The notes: generated by a model not told the origin, from the sequence alone. A DNA stretch of 11,255 bases from Bacteroidales bacterium (GCA_024401945.1 JAKSKC010000038.1:1-11255); one strand, 5' to 3'; shown: positions 1 to 8,218, counted from the first letter of the stretch. Made by a program: numbers and translations.

Positions 1-803
1 CGGAGAGCCCGGAGGCTTACTTCCAGGAGGCCGGAAGGGCGGGAAGGGATGGAAAACGCTCGTACGCAGTACTCCTGTGGAACCCTGCCGACATATCAAG
101 GATGAAGAGGATCGAGGCCGCCAGCTTCCCTCCCCTTGAATACATCGCCGACATCTATCAGAAGATCCACATATTCTACGGCATACCTTACGAGGCCGGG
201 GAGGGACGCCAGCTCAAGTTCGACCTTGAGGAATTCTGCGCGCATTTCAAACTGGAGAGGTCCAAGGTGCACTACTCGCTCGTATTCCTGCAGCGCGCCT
301 CCCACATAAGCTATTGCGAGGATGCGGACATACACACCCAGATCCAGATCCGGACGGACAGGAACGCCCTGTACGACACGGAACTGCCCTGCAGGGGGAT
401 GGCGGAACTGCTGGAACTCCTGATGCGCAGATACACCGGCATCTTCTCATATCCGGTGCCCGTCAACGAGGATGCGCTTGCGCTGGAACTGTCCGTATCG
501 GTACCGGAACTCAGGCAGCTGTTCTACAGGCTGTCCCTCGAGCACATTATAAAATACATCCCCTGCGACCGGTCCTCAGTGATAATCCTGCACCACGGAA
601 GGCTGATGCCGGGTAACGTGGACCTTCAGGAGGGCAGGTACAACATGCTGCTGGACAACTACAGGCAGCGCTGCGGGGCCATCATAGGCTATGTGCGGCT
701 GGAGGATGAATGCAGGAGCCGCTATCTCCTGAGATATTTCGGTCAGGAGGAGAGCGGGGATTGCGGAAATTGCGATATTTGCAGGGAAAGAAAACAGAAA
801 TGA
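1..803 (+). CDS. recQ: RecQ-family ATP-dependent DNA helicase, C-terminal part (5' truncated)
   Basis: The reading frame is open from the window edge (first full codon at 3) to TGA at 801-803, giving 266 visible residues; the start and helicase lobe 1 lie upstream. The visible part opens with RecQ motif VI (FQEAGRAGRDG, about residues 7-17), which contains the arginine finger of this 3'-5' SF2 helicase. About 220 residues later comes a four-cysteine zinc motif (codons at 711, 762, 771 and 780) with spacing C-x16-C-x2-C-x2-C, the same spacing as I recall for E. coli RecQ. The protein ends a few residues after it, so there is no HRDC domain. In E. coli-type RecQ the zinc motif follows lobe 2 closely; here a long helical or winged-helix-like segment intervenes, an arrangement I recall from Bacteroidetes RecQ proteins of about 600-640 residues. 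The family acts in recombination and replication-fork repair. An ATG at 102 is internal, not the start. The next gene begins 7 nt downstream. Confidence 0.93.
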   Translation, partial: ESPEAYFQEAGRAGRDGKRSYAVLLWNPADISRMKRIEAASFPPLEYIADIYQKIHIFYGIPYEAGEGRQLKFDLEEFCAHFKLERSKVHYSLVFLQRASHISYCEDADIHTQIQIRTDRNALYDTELPCRGMAELLELLMRRYTGIFSYPVPVNEDALALELSVSVPELRQLFYRLSLEHIIKYIPCDRSSVIILHHGRLMPGNVDLQEGRYNMLLDNYRQRCGAIIGYVRLEDECRSRYLLRYFGQEESGDCGNCDICRERKQK

Positions 804-810
804 ACCTGAT

Positions 811-1572
811 ATGAAGAAAATCATCATCATCGCGCTGGCCGTGCTGGTTGCAGTCAGTGCATCGGCAGCAAGACCGCGCCAGTACACGGACAGATCCTAC
901 AGTTCCCCGAACGGGCTTTCAATCCCCTACAAGGTACTGTTCCCGAAGGACTTCGACCGCTCGGAGAGCTACCCTCTCCTGCTGTTCCTCCACGGCGCCG
1001 GGGAAAGGGGCAGCGACAATCAGGCCCAGACAGTGCACGGCGGCAGGCTGCTGGCTACCGACAAACAGCTCCGCGACGTGATAGTGATAGTGCCCCAGTG
1101 CCCTGAGAGCGACTACTGGGCACCTACCGAGAACGGGGACTTCAAACCTGAGAATTTCCCTGAGAACGCTGAAATGATGCCTTCCCTGGCAGCAGTCAAG
1201 GAACTGCTGGAAGGATACATTGCGACAGGTCTGGTCAAGACCGACAGAATCTACTGCACGGGGCTCTCGATGGGAGGTATGGGCACCCTCGACTTCGCGT
1301 TGAGGTTCCCTGATTTCTTCGCGGCCGTCCAGCCTGTATGCGGAGGGGTCAACATCGAAAGATGCAGGCAGTACAAGGGTCGCACGGCATTCAGGTTCTT
1401 CCACGGGGAGGACGACCCTGTGGTTGACTGCAGCTGCTCGCTCAGGGCGGACGAGGCCCTGAGGCAGGCAGGAGCCGAATCGAGCGTGACAACCTATCCG
1501 GGAGTAAAGCACGGAAGCTGGTATAACGCCTTCGAGGAGGAGGATTTCATAGGATGGCTCCTCAAGCACTGA
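811..1572 (+). CDS. Exported alpha/beta-hydrolase (carboxylesterase / phospholipase-like serine hydrolase)
   Basis: This 253-residue protein starts with a signal peptide: two lysines, a hydrophobic run to about residue 15, then an Ala-Ser-Ala-Ala stretch suited to signal peptidase I cleavage near residue 19 or 20. It should therefore act in the periplasm or outside the cell. The mature part has the alpha/beta-hydrolase layout: an oxyanion-hole segment HGAGERG (61-67), a nucleophile elbow GLSMGG with Ser153, the acid in HGEDDPVV (probably Asp202), and His234 in GVKHGSW. The HGAGERG-SDN and VPQCP segments resemble the esterase or dienelactone-hydrolase-like group often annotated as predicted peptidase or phospholipase/carboxylesterase in Bacteroidetes. 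The substrate cannot be told from sequence; an ester, perhaps on a glycan or lipid, is likely. The ATG is fixed by the signal peptide and lies 7 nt after the recQ stop. Translation ends with tandem stops TGA-TAG, 7 nt before recG. Confidence 0.85.
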   Translation: MKKIIIIALAVLVAVSASAARPRQYTDRSYSSPNGLSIPYKVLFPKDFDRSESYPLLLFLHGAGERGSDNQAQTVHGGRLLATDKQLRDVIVIVPQCPESDYWAPTENGDFKPENFPENAEMMPSLAAVKELLEGYIATGLVKTDRIYCTGLSMGGMGTLDFALRFPDFFAAVQPVCGGVNIERCRQYKGRTAFRFFHGEDDPVVDCSCSLRADEALRQAGAESSVTTYPGVKHGSWYNAFEEEDFIGWLLKH

Positions 1573-1579
1573 TAGAGAA

Positions 1580-3667
1580 GTGAACGGACTGGATACGGCA
1601 ATACAGTACCTTGGCGGCGTCGGTCCCAGAAGGGCCGCCCTGCTCAGGAACGAACTGGGTCTCGAGACGCTGCGGGACCTCATTCAGCTGTATCCTTTCA
1701 GATACATTGACAGAAGCCGCATCTTCAGGATATCGGAGATCGACTCGGAATCGGCCCAGGTGCAGATCTGCGCCACGGTGGTCAAAGTCGACGAGAATCC
1801 CGGAAAGAAGCTCTCGGTCATAGTGGAGGACGGGAGCGGAAGGATGGAGCTGGTCTTCTTCAAGGGCATAAAATGGACGAAGCAGCGCCTTCTGCCCGGT
1901 TCGGCCTTCACCTTCTTCGGGAAACCCCAGGAGTTCAACGGGCGTTTCAATATGGTCCATCCGGAGATAGACCCTCCGCAGGACCCGTCGCAGGAACGCA
2001 CCGGCCTGACGGGAGTGTACCAGAGCACGGAGAAGCTCAGGAACGGAGGAATCACCGGCAAGGTGATGTGCAGGCTCCAGGCGGAGGCCCTGTCAATATG
2101 CCTGCCGCTCATCGGGGAGACCCTCCCGGAATATGTCATCCGGGACAACGGCCTCTGCTCCCTGTCCTACGCCCTGAGGAACATCCACTTCCCGAAGGAC
2201 GGATACGCTCTGCAGAAGGCGGAGCACAGGCTCAAGTTCGAGGAACTGTTCTTTCTCCAGCTCAGCCTGCTGAAGCAGAAATACATACGTACCGGAGCGG
2301 AGAACGGCATCCCGATGAACAGGGTCGGGAACGACTTCAGGGCCTGCTACAATGCGCTGCCGTACAGCCTTACCGGAGCGCAGCAGAGGGTGGTCAGGGA
2401 AATCAGGGAGGACCTGATGAGCGGTCATCAGATGAACAGGCTGCTGCAGGGGGACGTCGGGTCCGGAAAGACGATGGTGGCTGTGCTGACCTGCCTTCTC
2501 GCCACGGGGAACGGATACCAGGCCTGTATAATGGCGCCCACAGAGGTCCTTGCGAAACAGCATTACGAGAACATACGGAAGTACCTTGAGCCTACCGGGG
2601 TCAGGTGCTCGCTGCTTACCGGAAGCAGCAGGACGGCCGAGAGGAGGGAGATCCACGAAGGCCTGGAGAACGGCAGCATAGGGATAATAGTGGGGACGCA
2701 CGCCCTTATCGAGGATGACGTCAGATTCAAGGCGCTCGGCCTTGCGGTGATAGACGAGCAGCACAGGTTCGGCGTCGACCAGCGCTCGAAACTGTGGGCC
2801 AAGGGGAAGGTTCCCCCGCACGTGCTGGTGATGACGGCGACACCCATACCGAGGACGCTGGCGATGACCCTGTACGGAGACCTTGACATCAGTGTCCTGG
2901 ACGAGATGCCTCCGGGCCGCAAACCGGTGAAGACAATGCTCATCGGGGAGGGACGCAAACCGGAGATGTACAATTTCATAAGGAGGGAGATAGCGGCAGG
3001 AAGACAGGCTTTCATAGTGTTCCCGATGATCTTCGAGAACGAGAAGATGGACATCCGGAACCTGGAGGAGGGATACGAGGAGATAGTGAAGCGCTTCCCG
3101 GCCCCGGAGTACAAAGTCGCCATCGTTCACGGGCAGCAGACGGCCGAAGTCAAGGATTTCAACATGTCCGCATTCGCTGCAGGACGTGCTAACATTCTTG
3201 TTTCAACTACTGTTATTGAAGTAGGTGTGGATGTACCTAATGCAAGCGTAATGGTTATCGAATCGGCGGAGAGATTCGGGCTCAGCCAGCTGCACCAGCT
3301 GCGCGGAAGAGTGGGAAGGGGGGCCGAGAAATCGTACTGCATCCTTGTCAAGGGGCAGAAAGTGTCGCGCGAATCCCTGCGCCGGCTGGAGCTTATGACA
3401 GAGACGGAGGACGGGTTCGCGATAGCCGAGGAGGATATGCGGATGCGGGGGCCGGGTGACCTTGAGGGCACCCAGCAGAGCGGTCTTCCGATCGCTCTGC
3501 ACGCTGCATCAATCGCCCGGGACGGGCGCTTGATGAGCGAGGCCCGCAGCTACGCGGCACGCCTGCTGGACGCCGACCCGAAACTTGAATCAGCGCAGAA
3601 CTCGATGCTCCTCAAAGAATTGAGAAGGGACAAATACAGCATAAAGGATTACAGCAACATATCATGA
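1580..3667 (+). CDS. recG: ATP-dependent DNA helicase RecG
   Basis: RecG is a 695-residue double-stranded DNA translocase that regresses stalled replication forks and migrates branched DNA. The N-terminal wedge region (about 1-240) includes the LGGVGPRRA segment (11-20) and an OB-like fold from about residue 60. The motor domains follow: Walker A GDVGSGKT (291-298), DEQH box (392-395), TATPIPRTLAMTLYGDLD (419-436), a VIEVGVDVP segment (545-553), motif VI LRGRVGRG (574-581), and a TRG-like region around RMRGPGDLEGTQQSG (621-635). The length matches the family. The start is GTG at 1580: an in-frame TAG at 1550-1552 blocks upstream extension, no other ATG, GTG or TTG lies between them, and the conserved N-terminus begins here. 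No strong ribosome-binding site precedes it. The 3' end overlaps the next gene in ATGA (3664-3667). Codons 537-561 are unusually AT-ending for this gene (see findings). Confidence 0.97.
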   Translation: MNGLDTAIQYLGGVGPRRAALLRNELGLETLRDLIQLYPFRYIDRSRIFRISEIDSESAQVQICATVVKVDENPGKKLSVIVEDGSGRMELVFFKGIKWTKQRLLPGSAFTFFGKPQEFNGRFNMVHPEIDPPQDPSQERTGLTGVYQSTEKLRNGGITGKVMCRLQAEALSICLPLIGETLPEYVIRDNGLCSLSYALRNIHFPKDGYALQKAEHRLKFEELFFLQLSLLKQKYIRTGAENGIPMNRVGNDFRACYNALPYSLTGAQQRVVREIREDLMSGHQMNRLLQGDVGSGKTMVAVLTCLLATGNGYQACIMAPTEVLAKQHYENIRKYLEPTGVRCSLLTGSSRTAERREIHEGLENGSIGIIVGTHALIEDDVRFKALGLAVIDEQHRFGVDQRSKLWAKGKVPPHVLVMTATPIPRTLAMTLYGDLDISVLDEMPPGRKPVKTMLIGEGRKPEMYNFIRREIAAGRQAFIVFPMIFENEKMDIRNLEEGYEEIVKRFPAPEYKVAIVHGQQTAEVKDFNMSAFAAGRANILVSTTVIEVGVDVPNASVMVIESAERFGLSQLHQLRGRVGRGAEKSYCILVKGQKVSRESLRRLELMTETEDGFAIAEEDMRMRGPGDLEGTQQSGLPIALHAASIARDGRLMSEARSYAARLLDADPKLESAQNSMLLKELRRDKYSIKDYSNIS

Positions 3668-5943
3668 GAAAAACAATCACAATCATCGCCGTCGCCCTTG
3701 TCTGCGCCGCAGCCGGTTACGGCTTGGGAACAGCGGCAGTAAAAATTATGAAGAAAACTGACAGGGGCGGCTCCTGCATAGGACCGTCCGAAATCCGGAT
3801 CGAAGACGGGAAGATGACCCCGGAGGTCCTGCTTTCGCTGGGAAGGCTCTCGGACCCGCAGCTCTCCCCCGACGGAACGACAATTCTCTACGGAGTAAGC
3901 TACACATCAATCAAGGAGAACCGCAGCTGCAGGAACCTGTTCGTGTGCAACGCTGACGGATCCTCACCGAAGCAGCTCACCAGGCTTCCTTCAAGCGTGG
4001 GCAACGCCAGATGGAGCAATGACGGGAAAAGCATCTTCTTCACCTATAAGGGACAGATATGGAAAGCCCCTTATTCCGAAGGGAAGCTCGGCAGGAAGAC
4101 CAAGCTGAGCGAAGTGCCTTCAGGAGTCGGTGAATTCGCCATAGCACCGGACGGATGCTCGCTCATCTATACCAGCACCGTCAAGAGCGGACTGCAGCAG
4201 CCCACCGACGTGGACCCGGGCCTGGACAAGGCTCAGGCATACATCACCGAGGACCTGATGTACCGCCACTGGGACCACTGGGTTACCGAAACCCCGAGAT
4301 CCTTTGTCGCAGCCCTCACCGGCAACCTGATAACCGACGAGAACTCCTTTGACATCCTGGGCGGCGAGGAAGGCTACGAACTGCCAACGGAGCCGTTCGG
4401 CGGCATCGAGCAGCTGGCCTGGGCACCGGACAGCAGGCATATCGCATACTCCTGCCGCAAGCTGAAGGGAAAACAGTACGCCTTCAGCACCAACTCCTGT
4501 ATCTACATCTACGACGTAACGACAGGAGAATGCAGGGCTGTCACCACGAAGGGTGGTTATGACACCGACCCCGTCTGGTCAAACGACGGGACAAAGCTCG
4601 CTTGGATATCAATGGAGCGCGACGGATACGAAGCTGACCGTCAGAGAATTATGGTTGCTGACTTAAGCTACGCTTCAGGTGATGGCGAAGGCCAGTGCTT
4701 CGGCATCGAGGTCAATGGAATAAAGGAGATAACGGAAGGATTCGACCGTGACGCATCCGGCATACTCTGGTCCGCGGACGACAGCGAGATCGTTTTCGCA
4801 GCGCTCAGCGAAGGTGTCCAGTCCATCTTCAGGGCCGATCTGGCAAACGGGGGCATAAGCCGCCTCACCCCGGCCGACCTGAAGTATGACTTCTTCGCGC
4901 CGTTCCATTATGAGAAGACTGATGATGGTTCTGTAAAGATCTATACCACATACTATTGCCTCAACTTCCCTGCAGAACTGGTTGAAGTTGACTGCAATGC
5001 CGCCGGCGAGGTTTCCTTCAGTCAGATCACCCGCGAGAACGAGCACATCCTCAGCCAGGTCGGCTTCGCGGAAAGCGAGAGCGTGTCAATAAGGACCGTG
5101 GACGGGAAGGATATGCAGGCCTGGGTGCTCTATCCACCTGAATTCGACTCCACCAAGGTCTATCCGGCCATAGAGATCGTACTCGGAGGCCCTCAGGGGA
5201 CCAACTCACAGGACTGGAGCTACAGATGGTGCTACAGGCTTATGGCTGACAACGGATACATCGTGATACTCCCTAACAGGAGGGGCACCACGGCCTTCGG
5301 CCAGGAATGGAAGGAGCAGATAAGCGGCGACTACAGCGGCCTCAACATGCAGGACTACCTCAGCGCCGGCCGCTGGATCAAGGAGAAGCCTTACGTCGGC
5401 AAGCTGGCCTGCGTCGGAGCATCCTACGGAGGATATTCCGCATATATGCTTGAAGGTCTGCACGACGGACTCTACGACTGCTTCGTGGCCCACGCCGGAA
5501 TCTTCGACGAGAAGATGCTCTGGTTTACCACCGAGGAGATGTGGTTCGCCAACTGGGACAACGGAGGACTCACCGAGTACGCATTCAGCGGTGGAAAGAC
5601 CGGACCGGAAGGTGACGGAATCACTTTCGGCGGAATGCAGCAGGCCGGAGCGCCGTATTCAACAACCCCGAAAGCCCTGAAGCACTATGCCAGCTCGCCG
5701 TCCGGAATGGTGACAAAATGGAACACGCCGATCCTCTGCATACACGGTATGATGGACTTCAGAATCCCTTACGGACAGGGAATGGCTGCATTCAACGCCC
5801 CTCAGATGATGGCAGTTCCTTACAAACTGCTCATTTTCCCTGAGGAGAACCACTCGATACTGCAGCCGCCGCATTCGCTGCTCTGGCACAGGGAAGTGTT
5901 CGGATGGCTTGACAGGTGGCTCAAGGATGCGCCTCAGGACTAA
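3664..5943 (+). CDS. S9-family serine peptidase, dipeptidyl-peptidase-5-like
   Basis: The 759-residue product has an N-terminal hydrophobic segment (about 5-28) after a basic start, acting as a signal peptide or signal anchor. There is a Cys at residue 14 (ALVC), but the residues before it are a poor lipobox. A beta-propeller region (about 50-450) contains repeated WD40/TolB-like LSPDGT, WSNDGK, WAPDSR and WSNDGT strands. The C-terminal alpha/beta-hydrolase catalytic domain has Ser587 in GASYGGY, Asp698 in HGMMDFRIP and His730 in EENHSILQP. Order and spacing fit prolyl-oligopeptidase-type S9 enzymes. The MTPEVLLSLGRLSDPQLSPDG region (51-71) and the EEMWFANWDNGG and tail segments recall bacterial DPP5, which cuts dipeptides from peptide N-termini in the periplasm; this would supply amino acids. 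The Ser-to-Asp spacing is 111 residues, longer than I recall for P. gingivalis DPP5. The gene overlaps recG by 4 nt, suggesting coupled translation, and its stop overlaps that of the opposing helicase gene. The exact specificity is inference. Confidence 0.9.
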   Translation: MRKTITIIAVALVCAAAGYGLGTAAVKIMKKTDRGGSCIGPSEIRIEDGKMTPEVLLSLGRLSDPQLSPDGTTILYGVSYTSIKENRSCRNLFVCNADGSSPKQLTRLPSSVGNARWSNDGKSIFFTYKGQIWKAPYSEGKLGRKTKLSEVPSGVGEFAIAPDGCSLIYTSTVKSGLQQPTDVDPGLDKAQAYITEDLMYRHWDHWVTETPRSFVAALTGNLITDENSFDILGGEEGYELPTEPFGGIEQLAWAPDSRHIAYSCRKLKGKQYAFSTNSCIYIYDVTTGECRAVTTKGGYDTDPVWSNDGTKLAWISMERDGYEADRQRIMVADLSYASGDGEGQCFGIEVNGIKEITEGFDRDASGILWSADDSEIVFAALSEGVQSIFRADLANGGISRLTPADLKYDFFAPFHYEKTDDGSVKIYTTYYCLNFPAELVEVDCNAAGEVSFSQITRENEHILSQVGFAESESVSIRTVDGKDMQAWVLYPPEFDSTKVYPAIEIVLGGPQGTNSQDWSYRWCYRLMADNGYIVILPNRRGTTAFGQEWKEQISGDYSGLNMQDYLSAGRWIKEKPYVGKLACVGASYGGYSAYMLEGLHDGLYDCFVAHAGIFDEKMLWFTTEEMWFANWDNGGLTEYAFSGGKTGPEGDGITFGGMQQAGAPYSTTPKALKHYASSPSGMVTKWNTPILCIHGMMDFRIPYGQGMAAFNAPQMMAVPYKLLIFPEENHSILQPPHSLLWHREVFGWLDRWLKDAPQD

Positions 5944-8189
5944 GACTTTGCAGGACGGAGTTTGGCATATTTGAGAAGAAGGAGCTTCTCTCCGTGATTG
6001 TCGAATACAATCCTTGCCTTCATTTCGGGAGCGACACCGGTTATCTCTATGATCCGGCCGCTCCCGAAACGGTTATGCTCCACACGCTCCCCTTCGAAGA
6101 GCTGGGTCATAGGGACGGCCTGGAAATCGGCGTCGATGACAGCCGGCTTGACGGTCTTCTGTGAATATGCAGCGCCGCTGCGCCCGTATTCCGCAGGGCG
6201 GGAGGATATCCGTATCCTGTCGGGCGTGGAGGCTTCCTGTGCTGCGGGATTGTCGAGGAAGCGGGAGTCTATCTCCCTTATGAAACGGGAGGGGCGGTTC
6301 GATTCGTGCTGTCCGTTGCGCATCCTCGTATGCGCGTAGGACAGCGCCAGGGCCTTCTTCGCCCTTGTCACCGCCACGTAGAACAGTCTTCTCTCCTCCT
6401 CTATGTCCTTTGCCGAATTGAGCATCCCGACATTCGGGAAAAGGTTCTCCTCCATTCCGGCCACCATCACGTACGGGAACTCGAGCCCCTTCGCCGAATG
6501 CACCGTCATCAGGGATATTTTGTTCGAGCTGTCCTCATCCTCCGCTGTGTCCACATTGGACAGCAGCGAGACATTCTCCAGGAAATCCCCGAGACTGTCC
6601 TCTATCTCATCCTCCCTGGACTGCTGTTCCTCGACGAACACAGCCACCGAGTTCAGGAGCTCATCCAGGTTGGCGACCCTCGCCATCCCCTCTATCGAAG
6701 TGTCCTTCCTGAAGAAATCGTAGAGCCCGGAGGCGTCGGATATCTTCTTTGCAAGGACATACGCGTCCTCGGTCAGCGCGCAGCAGGCCAGGGACTCCAT
6801 CATCCTGCAGAACCCCTCGACCTTCGGGACTCCGGATGCCGCCTGGAAGAGTGGGCAGCCCTGCTCCGCGGCCCTGCTTATGACCGCCTGCAGAGTAGTG
6901 TCCCCTATCCCCCTGGCCGGCTTGTTCACCGCCCTCTTGAAGGATTCGTCGTCGTTGGTGTTGACGACCAGCTTGAAATACGCCATCATATCCTTGACCT
7001 CGGCCCTCTCGAAGAACGAGTTGCCGGAGTAGATGACATACGGAAGGTTGTTCCTTCTGAGCGCCTCCTCCAGGGCCCTGGACTGCGAATTGGTCCTGTA
7101 GAGTATCGCGAAGTCCTGGTAGGACGCGTGCTCCGTGTACATCCTGTTCCTTATCTCCCTGACCAGAAGCGCAGCCTCCTCGGACTCGGTGAAGGACTGG
7201 ATGACCTTGATCCTCTCCCCCGACCCTCCGGCCGCGTAGCATTTCTTGGGTATCCTCCCCTCGTTGTGGGCGATGAGCGAATTCGCCGCGTCCACGATGG
7301 TGGAGGTGCTGCGGTAGTTGCATTCCAGGCGGAAGAGCCTGCACTCCGGGAAGTCCTTCTTGAAATTGAGGATGTTCTCTATCTTGGCCCCGCGGAATGC
7401 GTATATCGACTGCGAGTCGTCCCCCACCACGCAGAGGTTGCGGTGCAGTGCGGAAAGGGTTATGAGTATCCTGTACTGGGCGTAGTTGGTGTCCTGGTAC
7501 TCGTCCACCAGAATGTACGAGAAACGGTCCTGTATGGCCCTGCGGGCCTCCTCGTGATACTTCAGCAGGAGGTTCATGTTCACGAGTATGTCGTCGAAGT
7601 CCATCACCCCGGAGGCCTTGAGCTTCTCCTGATAACGGGTGTAGAGGTCGCAGATCCGCGGACGTTTCGAGCTGGAATCGGCGCTGACTATCTGGGGGTT
7701 CATCCTGTAGGACTCGGCGGTGACGAGGTTGTTCTTGGCCATCGAGATCCTGGACAGCACGTCCTTGGGCTTGTATACCTTGTCGTCCAGCTGCAGTTCC
7801 TTGATGCAGGCCTTCATGGCGCTCTGCGAATCGGAAGTGTCGTAGATGGTGAACGAGGACGGATATCCCAGAAGGGATGAATATTCGCGCAGGAACCTGA
7901 TGAAAACCGAATGGAACGTGCCCATCACCAGATGACGGGCCCTGCGGTCCCCTACCATCAGGGCAATCCTCTCCTTCATCTCGGTGGCGGCCTTCTTGGT
8001 GAAGGTCAGGGCCATCACCCTTGATGCGTCGACTCCCGACGCCAGCAGGTACGCCACCCTTCCGGTCAGCACCCTCGTCTTGCCGGAACCGGCTCCCGCC
8101 ACAATCAGCACCGGCCCTTCGACCGCCTCCACAGCCTTGCGCTGTTCCTCATTCAAACCCTCCAGGATTGAGCTCACATTTGCTTCCAT
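5940..8189 (-). CDS. uvrD: UvrD/PcrA-type SF1A DNA helicase
   Basis: This 749-residue protein is a 3'-5' helicase of the UvrD/PcrA group, which acts in nucleotide-excision and mismatch repair and removes proteins such as RecA from DNA. Motifs in order: Q-motif region LNEEQRKAV (12-20), Walker A AGAGSGKT (31-38), motif Ia LTFTKKAATEM (61-71), TFHS (91-94), Walker B VDEYQD (228-233), GDDSQSIYAFRGA (256-268), NYRST (291-295), MTVHSAKGLEF (561-571) and motif VI FYVAVTRAKKAL (603-614). Residues about 698-747 form the C-terminal Tudor-like domain (GERVEHNRFGSGRI), which in PcrA/UvrD binds RNA polymerase. ATG at 8187-8189 fits the family's short N-terminus; an in-frame GTG four codons in is a possible alternative. 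A Bacteroidetes-like -7 box lies just 8 nt upstream. The gene is alone on its strand here, divergent from nqrA and convergent with the S9 peptidase. UvrD and PcrA cannot be separated from the sequence alone. Confidence 0.96.
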   Translation of the reverse strand: MEANVSSILEGLNEEQRKAVEAVEGPVLIVAGAGSGKTRVLTGRVAYLLASGVDASRVMALTFTKKAATEMKERIALMVGDRRARHLVMGTFHSVFIRFLREYSSLLGYPSSFTIYDTSDSQSAMKACIKELQLDDKVYKPKDVLSRISMAKNNLVTAESYRMNPQIVSADSSSKRPRICDLYTRYQEKLKASGVMDFDDILVNMNLLLKYHEEARRAIQDRFSYILVDEYQDTNYAQYRILITLSALHRNLCVVGDDSQSIYAFRGAKIENILNFKKDFPECRLFRLECNYRSTSTIVDAANSLIAHNEGRIPKKCYAAGGSGERIKVIQSFTESEEAALLVREIRNRMYTEHASYQDFAILYRTNSQSRALEEALRRNNLPYVIYSGNSFFERAEVKDMMAYFKLVVNTNDDESFKRAVNKPARGIGDTTLQAVISRAAEQGCPLFQAASGVPKVEGFCRMMESLACCALTEDAYVLAKKISDASGLYDFFRKDTSIEGMARVANLDELLNSVAVFVEEQQSREDEIEDSLGDFLENVSLLSNVDTAEDEDSSNKISLMTVHSAKGLEFPYVMVAGMEENLFPNVGMLNSAKDIEEERRLFYVAVTRAKKALALSYAHTRMRNGQHESNRPSRFIREIDSRFLDNPAAQEASTPDRIRISSRPAEYGRSGAAYSQKTVKPAVIDADFQAVPMTQLFEGERVEHNRFGSGRIIEITGVAPEMKARIVFDNHGEKLLLLKYAKLRPAKS

Positions 8190-8196
8190 CGTATCG

Positions 8197-8204
8197 CAAA
8201 AGTA
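8197..8204 (-). promoter_or_regulatory. Candidate -7 promoter box for the uvrD-like gene
   Basis: On the minus strand these bases read TACTTTTG, a full match to the Bacteroidetes housekeeping -7 consensus TAnnTTTG, followed by C. It ends 7 nt before the helicase ATG, so transcription would start almost at the start codon. I found no clear TTG-type -33 element 19-21 nt upstream. It lies in the only AT-rich intergenic stretch of the window, which supports it. The transcript start is inferred. Confidence 0.55.
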
Positions 8205-8218
8205 CGCAAAATTTTTGC

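Noticed and set aside
2093..3130. 345-codon open frame on the - strand within recG
   Set aside because: It is antisense to the conserved RecG motor region and has no recognisable motifs.
3703..3714. Possible lipoprotein lipobox (ALVC) in the S9 peptidase N-terminus
   Set aside because: The residue before Cys14 is Val and the one before that Leu, unlike the usual Leu-(Ala/Ser)-(Gly/Ala)-Cys; a signal peptide or anchor is more likely.
5973..5990. Inverted repeat GAGAAG-N6-CTTCTC just past the S9 peptidase stop, as a terminator
   Set aside because: There is no following T run, the stem is short, and the bases are explained by the conserved Tudor-domain residues Glu-Lys-Leu-Leu of the opposing helicase.
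6306..7880. 524-codon open frame on the + strand opposite the uvrD-like gene
   Set aside because: It lies wholly antisense to a gene with complete SF1 helicase motifs; its protein is rich in Val, Leu, Gly and His with no recognisable domain, as expected from a GC-rich codon shadow.
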